Assembly (NCBI GenBank): GCA_030646565.1
Contig: JAUSLA010000024.1
Span: forward strand, 1-42,827
Length of the DNA: 42,827 nucleotides
Source of the DNA: a bacterium
GTDB taxonomy: Bacteria; Patescibacteriota; Minisyncoccia; Minisyncoccales; RBG-13-42-11
Direction of reading: 5' to 3'
Positions 31,612 through 38,380 of the stretch are shown piece after piece (position 1 is the stretch's first letter; the number at the start of each line of letters is the position of its first letter). Made by a program: the position numbers and the translations under genes. A model generated the notes under the pieces. It made no database searches, was not told where the DNA came from, and worked only from the letters and a program-made list of their open reading frames with translations.

Positions 31612-32308
31612 GCTGTGTTAAAAAATTCGCGGCCTCATTGGTAGCGGTTTTTCCGGCTATTTCAATATCTCCGTTAGTTCTAATAAAACTTAAAACAAAG
31701 TTAGCAAAAAAAGTATCCCCTACTCCGATTGTATTATGAACCTTAACTATTTTCGCAGGCTTAAAAACAAATTTTTTATTTTTATAGTAAATTATCGAAC
31801 CGCTTCTCCCCTTGGTTATTATCAAACATTTCTTCTTTTGTTTTTTCATCATATCTCTGGGAATATATTTTAGTTCTTCTTTAGTTCCTTTAAGGCAGAA
31901 AAGTGAGGATATTATTTCTTTAGATGGTTTCCATTGTTTTTTCTTGCCAAACTTTTTTATATCGCGGACATAGCCCTGAATATCCAAAAATATTTTTCCT
32001 TGAAATTTAAAAATACCGCTTAAGTCAAATTCTTTATAGATTGTGGATATTAAAAGAAAATGTGTTTTAATTTTTTCGAAATTTGTTTTTTTTGGTTTTG
32101 GAATTTTTCTAACGCGGCCGATTTCACCTTTTTTAGTCAGTAAAATTTCTACTTTCACGCTTGGACCAGAAATAAGTTTAAATAAGACATTTTCTTTTCT
32201 AAAAACATTTGTAAGATATAAAGCCGGCCCGCCCTTTTGAATGGAAATAATCTTTCCTTTCTCGTTCAATATTTTATCTGTACTAAAAGAGGAGCAAACG
32301 GTAATCAT
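31601..32308 (-). CDS. PfkB/ribokinase-family kinase
   Basis: 235 residues, shorter than typical ribokinases (about 300). The diagnostic C-terminal motif is VHNTIGVGDTFFANFV (equal to DTxGAGD, catalytic Asp). KGGPALYLTNVF at the N-terminus matches the GG substrate motif and CLIITKGRSGSIIYY the strand before it. It likely phosphorylates a sugar or nucleoside. It overlaps the M20 gene by four and the BtpA gene by eleven bases, implying a joint pathway. Confidence 0.82.
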   Translation of the reverse strand: MITVCSSFSTDKILNEKGKIISIQKGGPALYLTNVFRKENVLFKLISGPSVKVEILLTKKGEIGRVRKIPKPKKTNFEKIKTHFLLISTIYKEFDLSGIFKFQGKIFLDIQGYVRDIKKFGKKKQWKPSKEIISSLFCLKGTKEELKYIPRDMMKKQKKKCLIITKGRSGSIIYYKNKKFVFKPAKIVKVHNTIGVGDTFFANFVLSFIRTNGDIEIAGKTATNEAANFLTQHAK

Positions 32309-33447
32309 AGTTTTTCATTAATGCTCTTTACGATTGCTTTTAATAGTTTTGAGTACCTTTTAATATCTCTAATTTTAATTATTTCTTTTTTAGGATCCAT
32401 GTGAGATAATTTGGGATTTCCAGGTCCTAATATTATAGTGGGGATATTTTTCATATTCATCAAAGAAGTTTCGGTAAAAAATGTGGTGGTTGATTCTTTA
32501 TATTTAATATTTGCATCCTTGAACGATTTTTTAATTATCTTTTTAATCTCTTGGGGAACGTTTGATTTAGTCGGATTAAAACCAAAGGATTTAATTTTTA
32601 TGCCCTCTTCTTTATGAATTTTCGAAGAAACTATTTTATTAAAAAGTTTTTTGTATATCATGTTCGGTTTTACTGTTCGCAAATTAAAACTCATTCTGAA
32701 AAATTCCGGCATCTGATTATCCTTAACGCCAGAATTTATTGTAGTTATAGCTCCGATTGTTTGACCTAAATTTTTATCTTTAATTTTTCTTGATTTATCC
32801 AAAAACTCAATAATAAACTGGATAACCGGAGCCATTTCTTCGATAAGTAAATTTTTTCCGGGATAGGCGCTATGTTTTTCTTCTCCCTTTTTCTCTAAGA
32901 CATACCCCAAAACTCCTCGAAAAAAAGTCTGAACTTCGAAATTGCTTGGTTCTCCGTTTATGGCTAACAAAACTGGAAATTTAGCATTAAGCTTTAAAAA
33001 ATTTTTTATTCCCGCAAAAGAATTGGCCTCTTCATCACCGGTTATCAAAAGAGCGGGAGGATATTTCAAAACGCTTGAATCTTTATAAAGAGAGATAAAA
33101 GCATTTATCATGCCGGCCAAAGCTCCTTTCATATCTACCGCCCCTCTGCCACTTATCGTTTTTGAATTTATTTTCGGCTTGGAGAAATTTGCGCTAGGCA
33201 CTGTATCAATATGCCCCTGGAATAAAACAAAAGGTCCTTTTAATTTAGGATTAAACGCTATTAAATTGGCGTGATTATTTTTTTTTACAACAGGATAAAT
33301 TTGTAATATATGATTAATGCCTCTCTTTCGCAAGAACAAAGAAACCTCCTTTAGGCAGGGAATAATATTTTGACTGGGTTTTTCATCAGTATTATCCGTA
33401 AGGTATTTGAATAGTATATTTAGTAATTTTATAACGTTATTTCGCAT
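32305..33447 (-). CDS. M20-family metallopeptidase/deacylase (ArgE/DapE type)
   Basis: 380 residues with all M20 motifs: FQGHIDTVP (His79, Asp81), GRGAVDMKG (bridging Asp105), TGDEEAN (Glu139 base, Glu140 ligand), and LSHMDPKKE (final His). A lid domain with GVLGYVLEKKGEEKHSAYPG lies between. These enzymes remove N-acyl or N-succinyl groups from amino acids or small peptides. First gene of the operon with the PfkB kinase and BtpA. Substrate not determinable. Confidence 0.9.
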   Translation of the reverse strand: MRNNVIKLLNILFKYLTDNTDEKPSQNIIPCLKEVSLFLRKRGINHILQIYPVVKKNNHANLIAFNPKLKGPFVLFQGHIDTVPSANFSKPKINSKTISGRGAVDMKGALAGMINAFISLYKDSSVLKYPPALLITGDEEANSFAGIKNFLKLNAKFPVLLAINGEPSNFEVQTFFRGVLGYVLEKKGEEKHSAYPGKNLLIEEMAPVIQFIIEFLDKSRKIKDKNLGQTIGAITTINSGVKDNQMPEFFRMSFNLRTVKPNMIYKKLFNKIVSSKIHKEEGIKIKSFGFNPTKSNVPQEIKKIIKKSFKDANIKYKESTTTFFTETSLMNMKNIPTIILGPGNPKLSHMDPKKEIIKIRDIKRYSKLLKAIVKSINEKL

Positions 33448-33458
33448 AATTTGCTTTA

Positions 33459-33491
33459 TAAAAAATGAGGGGCCTTCTGTTCAAAGGCCCC
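33459..33491 (-). terminator. Intrinsic terminator of the T-box operon
   Basis: On the minus strand GGGGCCTT-TGAACAG-AAGGCCCC is followed by TCATTTTTTAT. It lies about 100 bases past the HAD stop and just before the M20 gene. Confidence 0.7.
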
Positions 33492-33588
33492 CTTTTGACG
33501 GCTTTATATCGGGTCTTCGCCCAATAACAGATATTACTATTTCAGATTATCAATGGTTTTCAATCTCATATCTGCTTTAATTCCGCCT

Positions 33589-34218
33589 TCAGATACGGCT
33601 TCTGCTATTGACGAAGGTGAAGGGGAAGATGAGAATAAGATTCTCATCGCCTACAGCTATTGTTTTGAAGCCTAAATTTTTAGCAGTAATCAAGTTGGCT
33701 TCCTCGTTATCAGCATACCATCGCACCTTATAAGAAGAAACAGCTAGTTGCAAATTCTGAAAGGCGCGTGGGTCTGGTTTTTGGTAGCCATTATTTTCGA
33801 ACATGCCAAAGATTTGTACAAAAAGATCTTCTATTCCTATACATTCAAAAATATTCTTGGCAAAAGCTGATGGATTGTTGGTATGAACATAAAGCGGCGC
33901 ATCTAATCGTAAAAGAGCTTCGCGAAGTCGGTCATTCCTTCTGACGCCGTAAAATAAGGGATCTATCGCAAGATAAGTTTTCTTAATAAAGTCTTCTGTA
34001 TCTTGAATTATTCCCTCGCGCCAAAAAACCAATAAAGTGCTATGGATATTATGGCGCTTGAACAGCTCCCGCCGTTTTTCCAAAATTTGCTCTGCGCTAA
34101 TTGAGGCCATTCGAGCCAGAAGCGTAATCATTCTTTCGGTTATCGCTCTTTCAAACTCCGGCAGGCAATTATATAACGTACCATCATTATCGAACACATA
34201 GGCAATCTGTTGCGCCAC
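33589..34218 (-). CDS. HAD-superfamily phosphatase with repeat-derived C-terminus
   Basis: About 209 residues from GTG 34218, chosen because AGGAGG lies six bases upstream; an ATG at 34272 has no such site. Motifs: YVFDNDGTLYN (nucleophile Asp), LYVHTNNPSAFAKNIFE (motif II Thr), QKPDPRAFQ (motif III Lys) and VRWYADNEEANLITAKNLGFKTIAVG (motif IV). A helical cap suits a phosphoglycolate phosphatase-like enzyme. The last 20 or so residues (from GDENLIL to SRSRI) are encoded by a family A repeat. It is co-transcribed with the TrpD-like gene under the T-box and may act on its product. Confidence 0.85.
   Translation of the reverse strand: MAQQIAYVFDNDGTLYNCLPEFERAITERMITLLARMASISAEQILEKRRELFKRHNIHSTLLVFWREGIIQDTEDFIKKTYLAIDPLFYGVRRNDRLREALLRLDAPLYVHTNNPSAFAKNIFECIGIEDLFVQIFGMFENNGYQKPDPRAFQNLQLAVSSYKVRWYADNEEANLITAKNLGFKTIAVGDENLILIFPFTFVNSRSRI
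33602..33656. repeat. Family A repeat forming the HAD gene 3' end
   Basis: GACGAAGGTGAAGGGGAAGATGAGAAT-AAG-ATTCTCATCGCC. The unit lies in antisense orientation within the coding end of the HAD gene. Confidence 0.7.
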
Positions 34219-34245
34219 TTTTGCCCTCCTTATTTTAGAATATAC

Positions 34246-34287
34246 AAAGGGGCGGCAGCGATAATTAATCAATCATGCCACCCCTTT
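34246..34287 (-). other. Intercistronic hairpin between TrpD-like and HAD genes
   Basis: On the minus strand AAAGGGGTGGCA pairs with TGCCGCCCCTTT (12 bp, one wobble) over an 18-base loop, right after the TrpD-like stop. No U-tract follows, so it more likely protects the upstream mRNA or marks a processing site than terminates. Confidence 0.55.
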
Positions 34288-34290
34288 AGT

Positions 34291-35667
34291 TTAAATAATC
34301 GAGGGCTTTCCTCCGCTTAACTCTACGTAATGGGAAAGCGTTTGCCAAGCTCTTCCAGAGACAATAGCCCGACGACACTCCTGAAAACATTCGCAAAGAT
34401 ACTTTTTGTTAAGACCATCATTGCCGACAGCATCCGGACGGCTCAAGTAGTTATGGGCAAACAATCCTAAGGCTGCATTCATTGCCAAGAAATCAAGCTG
34501 ACACCCGCAACCATCTTGAAGCGCTTGACTATTGGCTTGCTGAAGAACAGCCCTTTCATTCTCTAATAGAATAGAAGCTGGGTTAATCGTTGTCCCAAAA
34601 TCACTAGGTCTAAGCAAAAATGTACCTAAAAATTTACCTTGATGAGCCATAGCTACTACTGAAGCATATGGAGAAACTTCATCCAAAACGGCATGTTTTT
34701 TAACCTGCTGAAAACTATTCGGATTTATTGACATACCTGCCTCGTTTAAGCCGCAGACAACTGCAATGCCACCTATTTCTTGCAACTCTTTCTGGTGCAA
34801 AAGAACGTAAGCTTTGGCGATCACTGAAGGATGAACTTTTTCGTTTACCCCCATAATCCGGCTAATTTTCGTTCTTGGACTAATTGGCGGACTCATTGGC
34901 CCGGTAATATGATTAATCGTTTCCATCATGATTAAATGAGAAGCGTCATGAACGGTTTTTACCAAATGAGCGTCAAGGTAACAAAATTTGTTCTGCTGCC
35001 AAATATTAATGATTTCTTCTTCAGTCGTATAATTCGTTCTGGCTCCAAAAAGTTCAATCGCTTCGGTGCTTCCGACAGCCGAAGTATTGGCGTAAGACCC
35101 GTGTTTAATTACAGGTAAGCCAAGGCTTGCCAATATCACGGCACTCAACGTGGAAACATTGATTGTTTTTTTTCGTGTTCCGTTCACCGAAAAACCGACA
35201 TCTGCTCCCATTCCGCAAGTATCAATAACTTCTCCCAAATCTAACTGAATTACAGTGTCCATTAATGTCGCGGCAACGATTCCGGCTACTTCTTCTGACG
35301 TTAATCCTTTAAAGGATTCTTTACCGGCCATTAATTGCAGGAAAGCGATGCCCTGACCAAGAGCTCTGCTTTCTGTAAAACCGTTCTGCAAATTTGCCGG
35401 TAGCAAGTCCTTGCAGATCGAAAAAATATCATTATTCGTAGCGGCTAACGTATAGAACATTCCGCAAAAGGCTTCCTCAAAGCTAAGGCTTAGACCATGC
35501 TTTACCTTTCGGTCCAAGGACTCCAAATGAATTTTGGCCAATTGCGAAACTATTTTTTTATTTCCGTCCAATCTAGCCGACACATTATATCCCCGGGCTA
35601 AACTCTCTCGCGCTTCTTGTTTAGCTCGCTTTTCTCCGTTAAGCAGAATCCGTGAAATACCTGTCAT
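34291..35667 (-). CDS. Anthranilate phosphoribosyltransferase-like (TrpD family) protein
   Basis: 458 residues, longer than TrpD (about 340). The TrpD-family core shows as VIDTCGMGAD (149-156, for the PRPP-binding GTGGD), KTINVSTLSAVILASLGLPVIKHGSYANTSAVGSTEAIELFG (KHG at 188-190, for KHGNRSxSSxxGSAD), then a long helical domain. About 100 extra N-terminal residues are unrecognised. Key glycines are altered, so it may be a paralogue acting on another base or glycosyl donor rather than anthranilate. No other trp gene is in the window. GGGGAGGGG precedes ATG 35667. A T-box leader controls it, and a HAD phosphatase follows. Confidence 0.75.
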   Translation of the reverse strand: MTGISRILLNGEKRAKQEARESLARGYNVSARLDGNKKIVSQLAKIHLESLDRKVKHGLSLSFEEAFCGMFYTLAATNNDIFSICKDLLPANLQNGFTESRALGQGIAFLQLMAGKESFKGLTSEEVAGIVAATLMDTVIQLDLGEVIDTCGMGADVGFSVNGTRKKTINVSTLSAVILASLGLPVIKHGSYANTSAVGSTEAIELFGARTNYTTEEEIINIWQQNKFCYLDAHLVKTVHDASHLIMMETINHITGPMSPPISPRTKISRIMGVNEKVHPSVIAKAYVLLHQKELQEIGGIAVVCGLNEAGMSINPNSFQQVKKHAVLDEVSPYASVVAMAHQGKFLGTFLLRPSDFGTTINPASILLENERAVLQQANSQALQDGCGCQLDFLAMNAALGLFAHNYLSRPDAVGNDGLNKKYLCECFQECRRAIVSGRAWQTLSHYVELSGGKPSII

Positions 35668-35710
35668 TTCTCCCCTCCCCTTTTTATTTTCAAAGAGCTA
35701 CCGAGAAGTC

Positions 35711-35775
35711 TTAAAAACAAAAAACTCCTCGTCTCTGCCGCATAAATAAATTATGCTTCAGGGACGAGAAGTCAT
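35711..35775 (-). terminator. Regulated intrinsic terminator of the T-box leader
   Basis: CTCGTC and GACGAG form the outer stem, CATAA/TTATG the inner one, followed by GAGTTTTTTGTTTTT. Its 5' strand overlaps the T-box antiterminator pairing, the standard switch. Confidence 0.8.
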
Positions 35776-35980
35776 CTCGCGGTGCCACCCCGATTTCTCT
35801 AATCAAATTTCAAAACGAAATTTGACGAGCTCTTCATCGACTTTGGTTTTACCAGTATCGATTATCCTATGGTTACGGAGGAAGCCGGGTTTCTACTGTT
35901 GCAGAAGCCACCTTGTCCCATTTACAGGACGAATCGGGCCCAATCCCCTTTTAAAAATTTCAGGGGACCCAATTCATAGG
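35712..35980 (-). promoter_or_regulatory. T-box riboswitch leader
   Basis: On the minus strand the T-box sequence GGGTGGCACCGCG (35790-35778) is unmistakable. Upstream, CCUAUG (35980-35975) pairs with CAUAGG (about 35866-35861), closing a Stem I of about 115 bases. CAAATTTC-GTTTT-GAAATTTG before the T-box forms Stem III. A terminator follows the T-box. The bulge UGGC pairs with tRNA ends GCCA, so the sensed tRNA has discriminator G, as bacterial tRNA-Trp does, but other tRNAs share this. I could not place the specifier codon with certainty; several UGG triplets occur in Stem I. Uncharged tRNA would favour the antiterminator and turn on the TrpD-like and HAD genes. Confidence 0.88.
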
Positions 35981-36011
35981 TTTTAAATTATTATCATAAA
36001 AGCTATTTTTA

Positions 36012-36039
36012 ATAATAGCAGACCAAGCAACTTTGTCAA
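36012..36039 (-). promoter_or_regulatory. Predicted sigma70-type promoter of the T-box operon
   Basis: On the minus strand a perfect TTGACA (36039-36034), 16 bases, TATTAT (36017-36012). Transcription would begin near 36005, giving the full T-box leader. Confidence 0.7.
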
Positions 36040-36042
36040 TAG

Positions 36043-36262
36043 CCCGAGCTTTTGCGTAGCAAATCAAAGAAGATAAATCTTCTTTTCTATCTTCGTTCGC
36101 CACAGGCGAACTCGATAAGCGAAGGGTGAAGATGAAGACTGCGTCTTCATCGCCGACCGAGTCTCACTTGTGAGACGAGGCGGAAGAAGAGGCTGAAGGC
36201 CTCTTCGCCGACCGAGTCCCACTGCAAGCGAGGCGCAGGTGGAAAAAAATTTATTTCTTCAC
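36043..36262. repeat. Array of family A units
   Basis: Plus-strand units in a row: CTTTTGCGTAGCAAA-type arm, AAAGAAGATAAATCTTCTTT, TCGTTCGCC-ACAG-GCGAACTCG, the linker GCGAAGGGTG, GAAGATGAAGAC-TGC-GTCTTCATCGCC, CGAGTCTCAC-TTG-TGAGACG, GAAGAGGC-TGAA-GGCCTCTTCGCC, CGAGTCCCAC...GCGAGGCGCAGG, AAATTTATTT. Note the TGC loop, reversed relative to the GCA loop in the 3.13 kb copy. No gene is visible here. Confidence 0.8.
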
Positions 36263-36263
36263 T

Positions 36264-36300
36264 TAATAAAAAAGCCCGAAACTATAATTTTCCGGGCTCT
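36264..36300 (-). terminator. Intrinsic terminator of the 36.4-37.1 kb operon
   Basis: On the minus strand AGCCCG-GAAAATTATAGTTT-CGGGCT is followed by TTTTTTATT. Confidence 0.75.
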
Positions 36301-36302
36301 TT

Positions 36303-36416
36303 AGGGCGACGAGAACTGCGTCCTCATCTTCACTCTTCGCTTCGCTTGAGTGGGCGACGAGGACTGCGTCCTCATCTTGACCTTCGTCCCGCTTCGCGGG
36401 ACTCGGTAGGTGAAAG
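36303..36416. repeat. Tandem family A units (minus orientation)
   Basis: Two direct units: GACGAGAACTGCGTCCTCATC, CACTCTTCGCTTCGCTTGAGTG, then GACGAGGACTGCGTCCTCATC, GACCTTCGTCCCGCTTCGCGGGACTCGGTAGG. The second encodes the C-terminal residues of the membrane-protein gene read on the minus strand. Confidence 0.8.
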
Positions 36417-36866
36417 TACCCACCGATTGGCAACTCTTAGATATTTAGACTCATTGCCTTCGATTGAAAGTTTATGCATTAAAACAACATCGCTATTTGG
36501 CAGTTCTTTTACCGGCTGAACACAAAGATATTCCTTCAATCGGTCTTGTTCGTAAACTTTGACTACGCTTGGATAGCCAGGAATACGATAAACGCGGTCT
36601 GGAAAGATTGAGCTTCCTACTTCAATGAAACCTTTTTGGCTAAGCTGTTCTCTCTCCTTTTCTGTTAGAATACTTTGAAGCAGCTGGTCTGCTCGTTTTT
36701 CTGCTTTCTCAAAGTCTATATTTGAATTTGGAACAGGTGAATTTGAAACAGGAACGGTCCCACGTTTGAGACTGCGATTGAGACTGCAAATAGTCATTAT
36801 GAAGCACATTACAAGTGGCAAAAGAATAAACAAAATTTGTCCCAAATATGCAAATATAAAATCCAC
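36372..36866 (-). CDS. Membrane-anchored protein with repeat-derived C-terminus
   Basis: 164 residues from GTG 36866, with GGGAGG six bases upstream. One N-terminal membrane helix (LGQILFILLPLVMCFIMTI), a linker, then a soluble domain with RVYRIPGYPSVVKVYEQDRLKEYLCVQP and VVLMHKLSIEGNESKYLRVAN. Family unknown. The last residues (TESREAGRRSR) are encoded by a family A repeat, so the natural end may be lost or extended. It follows the small Gly-Gly protein gene by 15 bases. Confidence 0.65.
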   Translation of the reverse strand: MDFIFAYLGQILFILLPLVMCFIMTICSLNRSLKRGTVPVSNSPVPNSNIDFEKAEKRADQLLQSILTEKEREQLSQKGFIEVGSSIFPDRVYRIPGYPSVVKVYEQDRLKEYLCVQPVKELPNSDVVLMHKLSIEGNESKYLRVANRWVLSPTESREAGRRSR

Positions 36867-36881
36867 GACTACCTCCCTGAA

Positions 36882-37127
36882 TTACCCTCCTGCGATTCGG
36901 GGCACAATAATTGTTTCTTTGGCATCCTGCTCAAAGACATCAATCCGCTCGGCCGGTATTCCGGGCTCAACCCTGAAAGCCACTGCGCCGCGTGAGCGTT
37001 CTTGAGCAAAAATGCGTTCTGCTTCCAGAACCGCGGCAAGGGCTTCGGGATCACCGCTCTCAACTTTTGCCGGGTCCCAACAAATGGTCTTGTCTCCTGC
37101 CGAGGAAAGCACTCTTAGAACTGCCAT
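36882..37127 (-). CDS. Small protein with C-terminal Gly-Gly
   Basis: 81 residues: MAVLRVLSSAGDKTICWDP, an acidic helix (DPEALAAVLEAERIFAQERSRG), AVAFRVEPG, IDVFEQDAKETIIVPRIAGG. The strand-helix-strand plan and the exposed C-terminal GG recall ubiquitin/MoaD-like beta-grasp modifiers, but no activating enzyme or protease is nearby, so this is only a resemblance. GGAGA precedes ATG 37127. It has a good promoter and shares an operon with the membrane protein. Higher GC than its neighbours suggests recent arrival. Confidence 0.6.
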   Translation of the reverse strand: MAVLRVLSSAGDKTICWDPAKVESGDPEALAAVLEAERIFAQERSRGAVAFRVEPGIPAERIDVFEQDAKETIIVPRIAGG

Positions 37128-37175
37128 TAGCTTCTCCTTCTGCCATTTTAAGGCATTTTTTTAGGTGCTAACTTA

Positions 37176-37203
37176 AACATACCAAACTTCAATTTTTTGT
37201 CAA
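37176..37203 (-). promoter_or_regulatory. Predicted promoter of the Gly-Gly protein operon
   Basis: On the minus strand perfect TTGACA (37203-37198), 16 bases, TATGTT (37181-37176), about 50 bases before ATG 37127. Confidence 0.55.
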
Positions 37204-37255
37204 TGTGGAGAGGTCGGGTCTTTATTTTTCCGTAAAATTATGGTATTTTTAAAAA

Positions 37256-37852
37256 ATGATAAAAAACTTGCCTATCGAATTAGAATTGAGAAAATTAGAC
37301 CTTACAGAAAAGGAAGTAAAAGTATATTTAGCCGGTTTAGAGTTGGGACCGAGTTCGGTTCAAAAAATTGCCGAGCTTGTCAACATTGCAAGGCCCACAA
37401 CTTATGAAATTATCAAGCGCTTGGAAAAAAAAGGACTTTTTGAGGAGGTTAAAGAAAAAAGGAAAAGATTATTTTCCGCCAGATCTCCAGAAAACATTTT
37501 AGGATTATTGAGAACAAAAAAAAGAGAAATTGAAGAAAAAGAAAGAGAATTTATCAGGATTATTTCTGCTTTAGAGCCAAAATATTCTAAAGAAGGAATT
37601 AAGGTATTCAAAGGAAAGGAGGGATTGAGGGCATTAGGAGAAATCATTTCTTTCAGCCGGGTTCCGGAAATTATTATTGTTAACCGGGAAAATAATCCAA
37701 TAAATTATAAGAGAATATATCGGGATATCAAAAAAAGATTAGGCGAGGTTAAAGTTAAAGAAATAAACAGCGGACTTGATGGAACTTTGATTATTTTTGA
37801 CAGAGTGGCATATTTCCCCAAGAAAAAACAAATTGGTTTTCTGCTCGGCTGA
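37256..37852 (+). CDS. TrmB-family transcriptional regulator
   Basis: 198 residues. N-terminal winged helix: LRKLDLTEKEVKVYLAGLELGPSSVQKIAELVNIARPTTYEIIKRLEKKGLFEEV. A coiled coil follows (ENILGLLRTKKREIEEKERE), then a short effector-like domain (IKVFKGKEGLRALGEII, IIIVNRENN, GTLIIFDRVAYFP). The C-terminal sugar-binding part of full TrmB is absent. These regulators respond to sugars in archaea and are frequent in CPR. Target genes not evident. A strong bidirectional terminator follows. Confidence 0.88.
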   Translation: MIKNLPIELELRKLDLTEKEVKVYLAGLELGPSSVQKIAELVNIARPTTYEIIKRLEKKGLFEEVKEKRKRLFSARSPENILGLLRTKKREIEEKEREFIRIISALEPKYSKEGIKVFKGKEGLRALGEIISFSRVPEIIIVNRENNPINYKRIYRDIKKRLGEVKVKEINSGLDGTLIIFDRVAYFPKKKQIGFLLG

Positions 37853-37854
37853 AT

Positions 37855-37894
37855 AAAAAAACGATTCCGTCCTGAAGGGCGGAGTCGTTTTTTT
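37855..37894. terminator. Bidirectional intrinsic terminator
   Basis: ACGATTCCGTCC-TGAA-GGGCGGAGTCGT, flanked by A and T runs on both sides, between two convergent genes. Confidence 0.85.
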
Positions 37895-37908
37895 AATAGC
37901 TAAATTTT

Positions 37909-38181
37909 CTACATTCCCGAACCCGGGTTGGCTGGCGGAGGAGGAGAAGTTGGAGGCGGAGGCGGGGTTGGGTCTATAGGTGGAGGGGGCGGCGATAAAG
38001 GAGGGGAAGGTTGCATTGGAAGAGTCGGCCCTTGCGATTTCTGGGGAAGGTACGAAGAAGATTCCTTCTTCGCCACCTCAGTTAAAACTTCGGTATTCGA
38101 AACGTTTGGCTTTCCTCTTTTTGAATAATAAATAAAAAGGATCACTGCCACAACGATAACAATAAGTATAAAAAGCGTCAT
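37909..38181 (-). CDS. Membrane-anchored proline-rich protein
   Basis: 90 residues: a single N-terminal helix (LFILIVIVVAVILFIYY) followed by a short linker and a C-terminal half dominated by Pro (PPLSPPPPPIDPTPPPPPTSPPPP). Such tails extend from the cell surface or bind other envelope proteins. Function unknown. The reverse strand is low-complexity G-rich sequence. Confidence 0.6.
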   Translation of the reverse strand: MTLFILIVIVVAVILFIYYSKRGKPNVSNTEVLTEVAKKESSSYLPQKSQGPTLPMQPSPPLSPPPPPIDPTPPPPPTSPPPPANPGSGM

Positions 38182-38185
38182 ATAA

Positions 38186-38294
38186 TGAGTCCTTCTTGGA
38201 CGGACGAAATTGAAGACGAGGACGCAGTCCTCGTCGCCTATGAGTCCAGCTTTGCTGGACGAAAGTGGAGATGAAATTTATTTCATCGACCAAG
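38186..38294. repeat. Family A units
   Basis: GAGTCCTTCTTGGACGGACG, GAAGACGAGGACGCAGTCCTCGTCGCC, GAGTCCAGC-TTT-GCTGGACG, AAAGTGGAGATGAAAT-TT-ATTTCATCGACC. Two rightward units in tandem upstream of the proline-rich gene and downstream of murC. Confidence 0.8.
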
Positions 38295-38380
38295 TAATTT
38301 CTAATATTTATAAAGCTTCGACTTTGCGTTGCTCTATCTTTATTTTCTTTCTTTATCACTCCCCTGTCAAGAGAAGATTT

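Noticed and set aside
35861..35980. Assigning the T-box specifier as UGG (Trp)
   Set aside because: Several UGG triplets occur and Stem I cannot be folded with confidence by eye; only the discriminator match (UGGC) is firm.
36043..36416. CRISPR array
   Set aside because: Units are palindromic, differ in sequence, abut each other and have no constant spacers or cas genes.
37928..38128. Glycine-rich plus-strand open frame
   Set aside because: It is the antisense of the proline-rich tail of the membrane protein on the minus strand.
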